This document shows positions 36,323 through 45,067 of a DNA stretch of 64,000 bases, in pieces. The position numbers were made by a program, and so were the translations under genes. Origin of the DNA: Alkalimonas cellulosilytica (GTDB taxonomy: Bacteria; Pseudomonadota; Gammaproteobacteria; Enterobacterales; Alteromonadaceae); assembly GCF_036325985.1 (NCBI RefSeq), contig NZ_JAUHLI010000001.1:328350-392349 (forward strand). Reading direction: 5' to 3'. The notes under the pieces were generated by a model. That model saw nothing but the letters and a program-made list of their open reading frames with translations. It did not search any database and was not told the DNA's origin. Each line of letters opens with the position of its first letter. The first letter of the stretch is position 1.

Positions 36323-36657
36323 GTCGTTTCTTCAGGTTCTTGTACGCCCCAGCCATCGTATTTACCACCAAACTTTTTGGCCAAAGCCTCCAGCTCGGTT
36401 TCAAAGTCGGTAATCGCCTGGTAGCTGAGCGCTAGCTCCTGGGTCACCTTTAGCTCCCACTGACCGGCATTGTCCAGTGCCAGGCTTAGTGTGGCTTCGG
36501 AGTACTGTGCTGAAAAAGCGGGCTGTGCAGCTTCTGCTTTTTCCTGGCGTTTAAAAAATACATAAAAATCAAGTTCAGTCTTTTGTTCAAGTGCAAAGCC
36601 GGCTTCAAGCAGGAGTTGCAACATATCGCCATTGGCATCATCTGGAAATTGCGTCAT
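36319..36657 (-). CDS. RraB-like ribonuclease E inhibitor family protein
   Basis: A 112-residue acidic protein. FPDDANGDMLQLLLEAGFAL at the start and FETELEALAKKFGGKYDGWGVQEPEE at the end match the RraB family, whose E. coli member binds RNase E and lowers its activity on some transcripts. YDGWG is shared with RraB. The protein is shorter than E. coli RraB (138). The start is the ATG at 36657, preceded by AGGA at seven bases; an upstream in-frame extension would overlap the divergent b562-like gene. RNase E inhibition is a family inference. Confidence 0.7.
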   Translation of the reverse strand: MTQFPDDANGDMLQLLLEAGFALEQKTELDFYVFFKRQEKAEAAQPAFSAQYSEATLSLALDNAGQWELKVTQELALSYQAITDFETELEALAKKFGGKYDGWGVQEPEETT

Positions 36658-36762
36658 AAATGGATCCTGATGGTTTTTTTGTGAGTATACCAGTTTCGTT
36701 CTGGCTAGGCTCGCGGGAAGTGACATGGTAGGATCTTGTGGTGATTTTTTTGGAGGAACACC

Positions 36763-37173
36763 ATGAAACAAAGCACTGCGGTATTGCTAGTGGCTCTGGT
36801 CGGTTGGAGTGGTCAGCTGTATGGTTATACCGCGCAGACAGATAGCCTGGAAGTCATCATGAAAACCTTCTCATTTCAGTATCGCCAGGCGGTAGAGGCG
36901 AACTCGACCGAGCAACGTCTGGTGCACGTGCGCCATATGCAACAGGGCATTGCTGCGGCTCAGCAAGCGCCGATGCGTGATGATCTGGCCGAGCAGTTTA
37001 TTGAGGGTTTTCAGCGGGTGGCCGCTAAGCTGGATGGGATTGAGCAGGCTCTGCTGAGTGGTGAGCTGGCTCAGGCCGAACAAAAGCTGCAACAAATCGA
37101 TCGCTTGCGGGTGGAGTACCACCGGTTGCGTAAACGCAGCTTCTGGCAATGGTTGTTTGGGGATCGCTCCTGA
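36763..37173 (+). CDS. Cytochrome b562-like periplasmic four-helix haem protein
   Basis: A 136-residue protein with a signal peptide (about residues 1-23) and an all-helical body. Met33 in LEVIMKTF and His120 in RVEYHRLRK align with the two haem ligands of E. coli cytochrome b562 (Met7 and His102), and the helix spacing agrees. No CxxC is present, so haem would be bound non-covalently. The C-terminus adds SFWQWLFGDRS. The physiological electron partner of this family is not known. The start ATG follows TTGGAGGAACACC. Confidence 0.75.
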   Translation: MKQSTAVLLVALVGWSGQLYGYTAQTDSLEVIMKTFSFQYRQAVEANSTEQRLVHVRHMQQGIAAAQQAPMRDDLAEQFIEGFQRVAAKLDGIEQALLSGELAQAEQKLQQIDRLRVEYHRLRKRSFWQWLFGDRS

Positions 37174-37225
37174 ATCTAGTGAGCTGTATTGATAAGACGA
37201 TTTTTCTAGCCGGAGTAATGTCACC

Positions 37226-37831
37226 ATGCGGATGCTAAACGGCTCGTTACGGGCTGACATAGATGTAGTTGCTTTTGATCTCGATGGAACCTTGGTTGAT
37301 AGCCCGCTTGATTTTGCCGCTATTCGTCAGGAGCTTGGGTGGCCCGATGCGAGTGATTTGTTGCAGTCTCTGGCGTTATTGCCGGATGAGCGCAGTCGTC
37401 AATACGCTTTGGATGTGATTCATCGGCATGAGATGGATGCAGCTGAGCGATCCATTGTGCTACCCGGCGTGCTCGATTGTCTGAGTCAGCTCCATGCCGC
37501 GGCGATCCCTACCGCCATTTTAACCCGCAATATGCGGGCTGCCACTCAGCGGATGATCCAGAAGTTACACATCCCCATTTCATTGATTTTAACCCGTGAG
37601 GACTGTGCTGCTAAACCCGATCCTGAAGGCTTGCATCGAATTGCTGCGCACTATGGTGCTGGCGTCAATCGCTTACTGTATGTAGGGGATTACCATTTTG
37701 ATTTAACCACGGCTGCAAATGCCGGTGCTCAATCTTGTTTGTTGCTAAATACAACGAATCATCAGTTTGCTGCCAAGGCGGATTGGGTTATTGCCGACTA
37801 CCCCCAATTGGCCAGAGCTCTGACAAGTTAA
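37226..37831 (+). CDS. HAD-superfamily phosphatase
   Basis: A 201-residue hydrolase of HAD subfamily IA: motif I AFDLDGTLVDSP (nucleophile Asp and acid/base Asp), motif II ILTRN (Thr), motif III lysine in CAAKPDPEGL and motif IV YVGDYHFDLTTAANAG. It resembles phosphoglycolate phosphatase/GPH-like proteins in layout, with a helical cap (about residues 25-95). The substrate cannot be named. It lies 52 bases after the b562-like gene on the same strand. Confidence 0.88.
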   Translation: MRMLNGSLRADIDVVAFDLDGTLVDSPLDFAAIRQELGWPDASDLLQSLALLPDERSRQYALDVIHRHEMDAAERSIVLPGVLDCLSQLHAAAIPTAILTRNMRAATQRMIQKLHIPISLILTREDCAAKPDPEGLHRIAAHYGAGVNRLLYVGDYHFDLTTAANAGAQSCLLLNTTNHQFAAKADWVIADYPQLARALTS

Positions 37832-37894
37832 GCTTGTACTTAGGCTGCTGATGTCCGTATAGTAGGCTTGGATAATACAACAGCAGAGGTCGTT

Positions 37895-38932
37895 TTGATT
37901 GCCCGAATGCAGCAAGACTTTCATTTGGCGATGCTAAGCCTGGTCGGGTTCATGGTGCTGGTTTGCGTAACGCCTTATGCCATCTACCGTTACTGGGATG
38001 GCAGCTACTTGATTGCAGTGGTGGACAGTATTTTGGTGCTATTTACCCTGATGGCAGTGGCCTATGCCTGGTTGACGGGAAATACCAAAGCGGCCGGCTT
38101 TTTTGTCGCCTGCATGTTTTGCGCTGGTGTGGTGATTGTGGTCTATGGCCTGGGGCCGGTTGGCTTATTCTGGACCTATCCTTTTATTGTGTTTATTTTC
38201 TTTTTGGTGCCGCCATTACGCGCTTTGCTGCTGTTGCTGCTGGTGCTGGTTACCTTGTTGCTGTTTGCTGTTATTTTCCCAGGCCAGGTGTTTGTCGATG
38301 GCTTTCAGTTGGTTTCCTTTGTAGTGACTACTGCGGTAACAAGCTTTTTTTCCTACGTATTCGCTTATCGGATGTTGGTGCAGCGGCGACAACTCCAGTC
38401 GATGGCGGCCCAAGACGCATTAACCGGAGCAGCCAATCGGCGTCAGTTGGATCAGGCGCTGGAATTTGCTGCCGGGCCAGGTCGGCGCAGTCGGCAAAAA
38501 GATATCGCGATGCTGTTGTTTGATTTGGACTATTTTAAGCAAATTAATGACAGTGAAGGGCATCAGGCTGGGGATGCGATTTTGGTGGAGTTGGTGCAAC
38601 TACTGCACAAACATACCCGTATTAGCGATCAGGTTTATCGCTTCGGTGGCGAGGAGTTTGTGGTGCTGTTGGAGGATATAACGCCAGAAGAGGCGCAGCT
38701 GGTGGCAGAAAAACTGCGCGCTGTGATAGCGGAAGAATTACACAGCACCCAGCGTGCGGTGAGTGCTTCTGTCGGCGTAGCCATACTGGCAGCAGGAGAA
38801 AGCTGGGAACAGTGGTTGGCCCGGGCAGATGCTGCTTTGTACCAGGCAAAAACAGGTGGTCGTAATCAGGTGGTTATGGCAGCGGGCATCCCTGTTGCAA
38901 ATAAGGCATCAATACCGGCTCCATGCTCTTAA
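37895..38932 (+). CDS. Membrane-anchored diguanylate cyclase
   Basis: A 345-residue protein if started at the TTG at 37895, which has AGAGG five bases before it; a TTG at 37868 or the ATG at 37907 are alternatives. Six membrane helices (about residues 10-175) carry no recognised sensor domain. A GGDEF domain follows, with GGEEF at about 251-255 and the RxxD inhibitory site (RISD) five residues before it, so it should make cyclic di-GMP with product feedback. The last 59 bases overlap the 3' end of the convergent PBP-like gene, which also supplies the stop region of both. Confidence 0.9.
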   Translation: MIARMQQDFHLAMLSLVGFMVLVCVTPYAIYRYWDGSYLIAVVDSILVLFTLMAVAYAWLTGNTKAAGFFVACMFCAGVVIVVYGLGPVGLFWTYPFIVFIFFLVPPLRALLLLLLVLVTLLLFAVIFPGQVFVDGFQLVSFVVTTAVTSFFSYVFAYRMLVQRRQLQSMAAQDALTGAANRRQLDQALEFAAGPGRRSRQKDIAMLLFDLDYFKQINDSEGHQAGDAILVELVQLLHKHTRISDQVYRFGGEEFVVLLEDITPEEAQLVAEKLRAVIAEELHSTQRAVSASVGVAILAAGESWEQWLARADAALYQAKTGGRNQVVMAAGIPVANKASIPAPCS

Positions 38933-41921
38933 GCACCTGCACCGGCAGTGCAGAGGTAAAGCGCAATTGCTCGGCCTGTGCACCGGCGGCGTAAGCCGTT
39001 AAGGTGCCAAAGTAATCTGAGCCCAGGTAAAACACCAGGGTAGCGGTCCGGTTCAGGCTGCGCTGATCGATACGGTTGCCCCGGCTATTCACTGTAGTAA
39101 TCCGGTTATCTCCGGTACCGGTTTTACCTCCTGTTGGTCCCAACGGCAGGTAACTGCCTTGCAACCGCCTGCCTGTACCGTTTTGTACGACCTGATGCAA
39201 CACCTGGCGCAATACCGCTGCGACCTCGGGCTCCATCACCCGGATCCCTTGCTGCTGACCTTGCTGCCAGCGGGTGTGATAAGGAGTGCCTTCTCCGAGC
39301 AAAATTTCCTGCAGTGGCTGGCTGGGGTAACGGATACCATCATTCATAATAATCGCCATCAGCTCTGCCAGTGCGGCAGGGCGGTCCCCCGAGCTGCCAA
39401 GCGCTGTGGCCAGTGAGGGAACCAGGTGATCAAAAGGATAGCCCAACTGCTGCCAACGGTAATGCAAATCCCAGAATGCCTCGATTTCCAGCATGATGCT
39501 AATTCGATTATCCCGGGCGCTGCGGTGACGGGTACGGAATAACCACTGATACACCTCTTGCCGTTCTTTCGCACTCATCGACAAGACTTCTGGCCAGCTG
39601 AGGTCGGGGTGGTGGTGCAATACGCCAACCAGCCAAAGCTCAAGGGGATGCACTCTGGCGTGATAAGCGTGATCAGGCAGGCTAAGCTGACGGCCGGAGA
39701 AACTTCGATGCCAACGCTGCAGTTGATTGCTGCTGATTCCACCGCTCGACTCTCTGGCCAGAAAGTCGTCCAATTGTTGTAGGCTGGCATCTGGGTGCAG
39801 CCACAAGTAAATGGCAGCCAGCCGATCAGCTCGTTGCCGGGATGTTTGCAGCAACAATTGCAAGCGTTGGCTGTTATCCTGCTGCCGGTGTTTTCGCCAG
39901 AATTGCTGTAGGTAGCTGGCTCCTTCCCGATCCGCAAAACTGCTCAGGTAGTTGGAGCGGCGAGCGCCATCGTCATCGGCCAGCAGTTGCTGCCCCTGGG
40001 TATCTTTGTGGTAAATGCTGTAATTGATTACGTCACGAAGTAAGCGGACAAAGGGTAGATTAATGGACTCTTGGGTTGCTTCCAGCAAACTAGGGGTGCG
40101 GTTGTTGTCTTCGGCCATAAAATTACCAAAGCTATGCAGGCCGCCACCGGTAAAAAAACTTTCCGCCGGGTTGGCACTGTAACGCCGATCCAGTGCCAAC
40201 TGCAGCAACTGTGGCAAGTCCTGATCCGGTGAAAGTAACAGTTGGTCGATCACCCAACGACTGATGTGATCCTGAGGTGCAATATCCAGCAGTTGCAGCT
40301 CAGTCGCCGACTCACCGGCATAGCGCTGATACAACTCGGCCACTATTTCCAGATAACTCACCAGAACCCGTAACTTCGCGGTTGAGCCAAGCTCCAATTT
40401 GCTCTGGCTGTTTAAATCAAAAGCTGCGGTGGAGGTATCGGTCTGCACCCTTAGCTGATAACCATTCTGCTTGCGTTGATACAACACAAAACTGTATTCC
40501 ACTCTACCCGGCTGCTCAGCATTGAGCAGCCGGTGGCCTACCAGTCCCCGGGCTGAAGCGACCTCCGGATTACGAAGTTGTTGTAAGAACTGTCCCACTT
40601 GTTGCTGCATGCCCAGATGCAAACTGCTGGTGATCTGAAGATCAAGCCGATCACTATCGTAGGGGCGAAGCTGTAGCAGTTGGTCCAGCTGCTGACGCAC
40701 CAGATGGCTGGCTTTATGATCCTGGTTTAAATGCCTGCTTTGCCAGGGATGGGGGGAGACCTGCAGGGGAGTGTTCAGTGCTAAGGTGACCAGCTCATAC
40801 TCCAGCAGTTGCTCTTCTGCCAGCAGCTGCAGGTACAAATCCGTTAGTTGATTCAAGGATGCATGCCCTTGCAGCAAATAAAACGATGGACGGCGCTGGG
40901 CAATCATCAGCGCCAGCACCTGTTTTAAAGCGATGGCGGTTTCTTCGGTGGTTGCAAGCTCGCTTAACAACAGACTGGTACGATGATAGTCGGCACCAAA
41001 CCAGGCCCAAAGCCCATCAGCAATACCATGGACTTCACCAAAGCCAGGTGCTGCCGCCAGTGGCACCGTATTGATGTAATGCAGCAGTAGCTGGTTTCGA
41101 TGAGCTGTGGTGACCGGAGAGCTCTGATAAGCCCGCACACTGCCGGACAGCATTTGGCGAAACTTATCGGTGAAGCCATGGGTACGTCCGGCAGGGGAGT
41201 GCCGGTATTTTTCCAACTGAGTTGCCAGGGTGCTACCACCTCCAGCGGCATTGCCGTTACGACCAAGCCACTGCTGGCCCTGGCCAAGCATAGCAGAGCC
41301 CAAGCGGGGCCACTCAATCGCTGGATTATGAAAGGGGGATGGAGCGCTTAGAAGGCTTTTGTTTTCAATAAATGCCAACATTTGCGGCATAATTGCTGGC
41401 ATTTGCAGCAGGCCGTCATATTGACGCTGCGGGTAGGCAAACTGGTAGATGGTATCAAGCTGACAATCCCTGATTTGTAAGCCAGTTTGCTGTTTTTCCT
41501 CGTAAGGTGGGAAAAAGCCCAGTTGGGTGTAACGCAGCAGCGCTGGTGAGAATGCACGCTGCTCGGTGATACGAAACCCTTTTTCTGCCAGACTAGCCTG
41601 CCACTGAGGAGCCAGACTGTAACCACGCTGTTGGTTGTAAGGGCCTGAGGTTGGAAACTGGATGGCATTGGCCGGCCCCTGGGTCAGATGGCTGTTTAAG
41701 CTGCGACCAAGATAATGCAGCAGCTGTGCCTGATAAAAGCTGGTACGGATCTCCTGCCAAATCAGCCACGCGGCCAAAAACAGAGCCAATGGCAGTAACC
41801 AAGGCCAATAGCGACGTTTCGCGGTCGCTTTGGCTACCGACCGTTCTTCTGCTGCTGTGCTAAAGTCTTTGCGCTTTAGCAGGGGGGCTGAATCAAACTC
41901 GGGCTCGATCCGTGGTGTCAT
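38874..41921 (-). CDS. Atypical class A penicillin-binding-like protein (GT51 plus transpeptidase fold)
   Basis: A 1015-residue bitopic protein: basic cytoplasmic tail, membrane helix (about 40-56), GT51 glycosyltransferase-like domain (about 150-350) and penicillin-binding domain (about 470-960). The first GT51 glutamate is present (AFIENKS, Glu186), as is GGGSTLATQLEKY. The usual second glutamate motif ILExYLN reads LLLHYIN, so polymerase activity is doubtful. Transpeptidase motifs are S513-T-A-K516, S619-I-N621 and K933-T-G. Large insertions make it longer than PBP1a/1b (about 850). It follows hemH by 24 bases on the same strand. It may assist cell-wall synthesis under special conditions. 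Confidence 0.82.
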   Translation of the reverse strand: MTPRIEPEFDSAPLLKRKDFSTAAEERSVAKATAKRRYWPWLLPLALFLAAWLIWQEIRTSFYQAQLLHYLGRSLNSHLTQGPANAIQFPTSGPYNQQRGYSLAPQWQASLAEKGFRITEQRAFSPALLRYTQLGFFPPYEEKQQTGLQIRDCQLDTIYQFAYPQRQYDGLLQMPAIMPQMLAFIENKSLLSAPSPFHNPAIEWPRLGSAMLGQGQQWLGRNGNAAGGGSTLATQLEKYRHSPAGRTHGFTDKFRQMLSGSVRAYQSSPVTTAHRNQLLLHYINTVPLAAAPGFGEVHGIADGLWAWFGADYHRTSLLLSELATTEETAIALKQVLALMIAQRRPSFYLLQGHASLNQLTDLYLQLLAEEQLLEYELVTLALNTPLQVSPHPWQSRHLNQDHKASHLVRQQLDQLLQLRPYDSDRLDLQITSSLHLGMQQQVGQFLQQLRNPEVASARGLVGHRLLNAEQPGRVEYSFVLYQRKQNGYQLRVQTDTSTAAFDLNSQSKLELGSTAKLRVLVSYLEIVAELYQRYAGESATELQLLDIAPQDHISRWVIDQLLLSPDQDLPQLLQLALDRRYSANPAESFFTGGGLHSFGNFMAEDNNRTPSLLEATQESINLPFVRLLRDVINYSIYHKDTQGQQLLADDDGARRSNYLSSFADREGASYLQQFWRKHRQQDNSQRLQLLLQTSRQRADRLAAIYLWLHPDASLQQLDDFLARESSGGISSNQLQRWHRSFSGRQLSLPDHAYHARVHPLELWLVGVLHHHPDLSWPEVLSMSAKERQEVYQWLFRTRHRSARDNRISIMLEIEAFWDLHYRWQQLGYPFDHLVPSLATALGSSGDRPAALAELMAIIMNDGIRYPSQPLQEILLGEGTPYHTRWQQGQQQGIRVMEPEVAAVLRQVLHQVVQNGTGRRLQGSYLPLGPTGGKTGTGDNRITTVNSRGNRIDQRSLNRTATLVFYLGSDYFGTLTAYAAGAQAEQLRFTSALPVQVLKSMEPVLMPYLQQGCPLP

Positions 41922-41945
41922 GAACGTCTCACTGCTGCACTGTTG

Positions 41946-43022
41946 CTATTGCTCTGCACCGATGTTACCAGCTCTTAAATGACGCTCTGGATCAGGGTGC
42001 AGTTGCCAGTTCGCCAGGTTGCTTTCAATCAGCTGGCACAAGGCATCGATATGCGCCGGATTATCGTTGAGTGCCGGAATGTAATGGTACTGCTCACCAC
42101 CAGCATGCATAAAGTAGTCTTTGTTCTCTTCTGCTATTTCTTCAATGGTTTCCAGGCAATCAGCAGAGAAACCCGGGCAAAAAACCTGCACATTCTTGAT
42201 GCCTTGCTTTGGTAAGCTTTTCAGCGTTTCGTCGGTGTAAGGTTTTAACCACTCCTCTCGGCCAAAACGCGACTGGAAGGTGGTGATGTAATCGCTTTCG
42301 TTTAAGCCCAACCGTTCAGCAATGAGACGAGACGTTTTGTAACACTCGCAGTGGTAAGGATCACCATTCAGCAGATACCGTTTGGGTATACCATGGTAAG
42401 AAAATAGCAGCTTCTCGGGCCGGCCATGCTGCTGCCAGAACGTTTCGATTTGCTGAGCGGCGGCCTCAATAAAGGGAGAGAAATCATGGTAATGAGATAC
42501 AAAGCGAAAATCGGGCAGCCAACGTCGTTGCATAAAATCTCTGGCGATGGCATCAAAGGTAGAGGCTGTGGTTGAAGCTGAGTATTGCGGATAGAGGGGC
42601 AGCACCAGCAGCTTTCGTACGCCTTTTGCAAAGAGTTCGTTCAAAGCACTTTGAATGCTGGGATTACCATAACGCATGGCAAAGGCAACCTCCAATTGTT
42701 GATGGCCTTGCGTTTGCAACTGTTTACGCACTGCATCGCATTGCCGCTGCGTATGGAACAGCAGTGGAGAGCCTTGGTCGGTAAATACAGTGGCGTACGC
42801 TTTGGCTGAACGACGTGGACGGATACGCAGAATCACACCATGCAAGATAAGCCACCACAGTAGTCGTGGTACTTCCACGACCCGTGGATCTGAAAGAAAC
42901 TCAGCCAGGTAACGCCTAAGTGCTTTGGGCGTCGGAGCATCTGGCGTCCCTAAGTTGGTAAGGAGAACGCCGATTTTATCCGTTTGTTGGTGTTGGAAGT
43001 TTTTTGTATTGGTATAACGCAT
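41946..43022 (-). CDS. hemH: Ferrochelatase
   Basis: A 358-residue enzyme that inserts ferrous iron into protoporphyrin IX, the final step of haem synthesis. GVLLTNLGTPDAPTPKALRRYLAEFLSD at the N-terminus, LLFSYHGIPKRYL with the catalytic histidine, and VFCPGFSADCLETIEEI with the conserved Glu are family signatures; E. coli HemH has 320 residues. It is the upstream partner of the PBP-like gene and may be co-transcribed. It sits near a cytochrome b562-like gene, but 5 kb away. Confidence 0.96.
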   Translation of the reverse strand: MRYTNTKNFQHQQTDKIGVLLTNLGTPDAPTPKALRRYLAEFLSDPRVVEVPRLLWWLILHGVILRIRPRRSAKAYATVFTDQGSPLLFHTQRQCDAVRKQLQTQGHQQLEVAFAMRYGNPSIQSALNELFAKGVRKLLVLPLYPQYSASTTASTFDAIARDFMQRRWLPDFRFVSHYHDFSPFIEAAAQQIETFWQQHGRPEKLLFSYHGIPKRYLLNGDPYHCECYKTSRLIAERLGLNESDYITTFQSRFGREEWLKPYTDETLKSLPKQGIKNVQVFCPGFSADCLETIEEIAEENKDYFMHAGGEQYHYIPALNDNPAHIDALCQLIESNLANWQLHPDPERHLRAGNIGAEQ

Positions 43023-43449
43023 GGGCTCTGTTTACCTGATAGATGAATGATCTGGATGACTATTACGCCAATAGCCCTTAGTCAGATGTCCGGAACTGGG
43101 CTAATTGCTGCTTTCGCTTTACCAGCCTGGGTTAGTGCATCATACTACTCAGTATACGCAGTACGTCTGTTGAATGCCAAAGTTCCTCTTGCTAAGTTGG
43201 TGAAAAATAGAGCAAAAAAACTGATTTTTTGAGCATTCAGTCAACAGGAATATGATAATAAACGAATAAAAGAATGATCCAGCTTGCTATGGCACTGTTT
43301 TTCCGATGAAATGGTGCGGTATGTACGACAGGCACTGTTTGCAGGATGACAAAGCAGCTGATCGTACTGTGTTCAGTTTCACATGTATTCAGATCCAATT
43401 GGCCTTTGTCGGACTTTGGCCGTATCTGGAACTCTGGTACCGGTGCAGC
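43023..43449. other. 427-base intergenic stretch between hemH and the signalling module
   Basis: It holds the divergent control regions of hemH (minus) and the PstS-like gene (plus). No coding region, RNA gene or strong hairpin could be supported. A short plus-strand frame at 43047-43232 has no ribosome site or family resemblance. The 3' third is A/T-rich around 43230-43290. Confidence 0.5.
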
Positions 43450-43860
43450 ATGTTTAAATACTTTTTCTCGGTCGTGATTCTCTTCGTAAGCCTTTCCAGC
43501 CAGGCGGTCCAGGTTATTGCCCATCCTACAGTTGAGTTACAGCAGCTAAACCCTGCGCAGCTTCGGGCGTTATTTAGCATGCGCCAGACGCAATGGCCAG
43601 ATGGTTCCGCCGTGCGTGTTTTCGTGCTCAGCAACGATCATCCATTGCATCAGAGTTTTTGTAAGGAACAACTACGGATGTTTCCTTATCAATTGGATAA
43701 TATCTGGAATCGATTAAGCTTTTCCGGAATTGGTACCCGGCCTTACCTAGCGGGATCGGAGCAGGAGTTGGTGAAGCTGATTCAACTCACACCTGGCAGT
43801 ATCGGTTACCGCTCGGCCAGTGCTGATGACACAGGGGTTCGTATCATTGAAATACTTTAA
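43450..43860 (+). CDS. Small PstS-like periplasmic binding protein
   Basis: A 136-residue protein with a signal peptide (about residues 1-19, FSVVILFVSLSSQA) and one half of a phosphate-type periplasmic binding fold: LNPAQLRALFSMRQTQWPDGSAVRVFVLSND and the GSIGYRS element near the end. It is much shorter than PstS (about 320), so it probably has a single lobe. It lies at the head of an operon with an outer-membrane barrel and a GGDEF-EAL protein; its last codons overlap the start of the barrel gene. It most likely senses a ligand or the barrel for the enzyme. There is no good ribosome site before the ATG. Confidence 0.75.
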   Translation: MFKYFFSVVILFVSLSSQAVQVIAHPTVELQQLNPAQLRALFSMRQTQWPDGSAVRVFVLSNDHPLHQSFCKEQLRMFPYQLDNIWNRLSFSGIGTRPYLAGSEQELVKLIQLTPGSIGYRSASADDTGVRIIEIL

Positions 43861-45064
43861 CGTACATCACCGGGCAGCGGTACTGCCTCCTTCACGATCC
43901 TTGGCATGCCTTATTGCCGTGCTGTGCTGTTTTGTATCTCCTGGCCAGGCACATGAATGGCAGTGGCATGGTTTTCTGGCACAGGGGGTTATTCAGGCCG
44001 ACAAAAGCAACTTTATTAATCGCAGTGGTGACCCTTCTTTGGCGTTAACGGAGCTTGGGTTAAATGGCGCTTTGCAACTGCAACCCAACTGGCGTGTGGC
44101 GGGGCAGGTCGTTTATCTGGATGGAGGAAATCGTTATCCGGACGGTCTGAAGTTGGATTATTTATTTGTAGACTGGGCCTTAGTCAATCAATTGGATTGG
44201 CGGCTGAACGTTTATGCAGGACGTTTTAAAAACCAACACTGGATCTACTCCAGCACCCGTGATGTCCCACTGACCCGCCCCAGCATTGTGCTGCCTCAGT
44301 CGGTGTATTTCGATACGTTCAGAGATATTGCGGTCAGTAGCGATGGTTTGGCTTTCAAGGCCAGTGTTGATACTGCTGCGGGGCATTTTGAGATGAACTG
44401 GAGTATGGGAGCTACCCCTTTATCCGATAAGCAAACCCGGTTATTGCTTGGTGATCAGGTGCAAGGCAAGTCACGGCAAAAGTATGTACATCAGGCTAGT
44501 GTGTTTTGGCAACCTGAGCTGAGTAACTGGACACTTGGTGTCTCCTTGCTCGACTCTGAGTTTAGTTACCGAAGTGCTGGAGAATCGCCATTTCTGGATG
44601 CTGATTTTGTGGTGCAAAGGTTTATGCTGAATGCACAATATTTGCAAGAGCGCTGGCAGTTGGTGGCTGAACTGTTTCAGGAACGAATGGACACCAAGGG
44701 TTTCTTTGCGCCTGGGTTTGAAGTGCAGCAGTTCGGCCAGGGAGGCTATCTGCAGGGCTTATTTAAAGTCAGCCCCGATTTTCGGCTCAATGCGACGTTG
44801 GATTATTTTGTAGCCAATAAAGATGATCGTAGGGGAAAACAGTTAGAACAAAGCTCTCAGGGCACTATTCCAGCTTATTTTGGTTATCAGCATAGTATTA
44901 GCCTTGCAGCTAGCAAAGATCTGGCACCCCGTGTCCGGCTGCAGCTTGAACATCACTGGATCGAGGGAACTGGCCGGCTGTCACCCGGTGTTTTACCTGA
45001 TTTGGCCACCAATCAGGATCGCTACTGGCAGTTGTGGGCATTGCAACTGATGTACTGGTTCTAA
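43847..45064 (+). CDS. Outer-membrane beta-barrel protein of unknown function
   Basis: A protein of about 405 residues. The start is uncertain: TTG at 43847 gives MKYFNVHHRAAVLPP with a signal peptide ending GQAHEW, and an ATG at 43826 is also possible. The mature part shows alternating strands with aromatic girdles (WQWHGFLAQGVIQADK, RLNVYAGRFK, WQLVAELFQERMD) and ends LMYWF, the terminal phenylalanine needed for barrel insertion. It is not a close match to any porin I know. It is the second gene of the PstS-like/barrel/GGDEF-EAL operon, with a 13-base overlap before it and 3 bases after it. Confidence 0.75.
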   Translation: MKYFNVHHRAAVLPPSRSLACLIAVLCCFVSPGQAHEWQWHGFLAQGVIQADKSNFINRSGDPSLALTELGLNGALQLQPNWRVAGQVVYLDGGNRYPDGLKLDYLFVDWALVNQLDWRLNVYAGRFKNQHWIYSSTRDVPLTRPSIVLPQSVYFDTFRDIAVSSDGLAFKASVDTAAGHFEMNWSMGATPLSDKQTRLLLGDQVQGKSRQKYVHQASVFWQPELSNWTLGVSLLDSEFSYRSAGESPFLDADFVVQRFMLNAQYLQERWQLVAELFQERMDTKGFFAPGFEVQQFGQGGYLQGLFKVSPDFRLNATLDYFVANKDDRRGKQLEQSSQGTIPAYFGYQHSISLAASKDLAPRVRLQLEHHWIEGTGRLSPGVLPDLATNQDRYWQLWALQLMYWF

Positions 45065-45067
45065 ACC

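Noticed and set aside
43047..43232. Plus-strand frame of 61 codons upstream of the PstS-like gene
   Set aside because: No ribosome site, no recognisable domain and it lies in the hemH control region.
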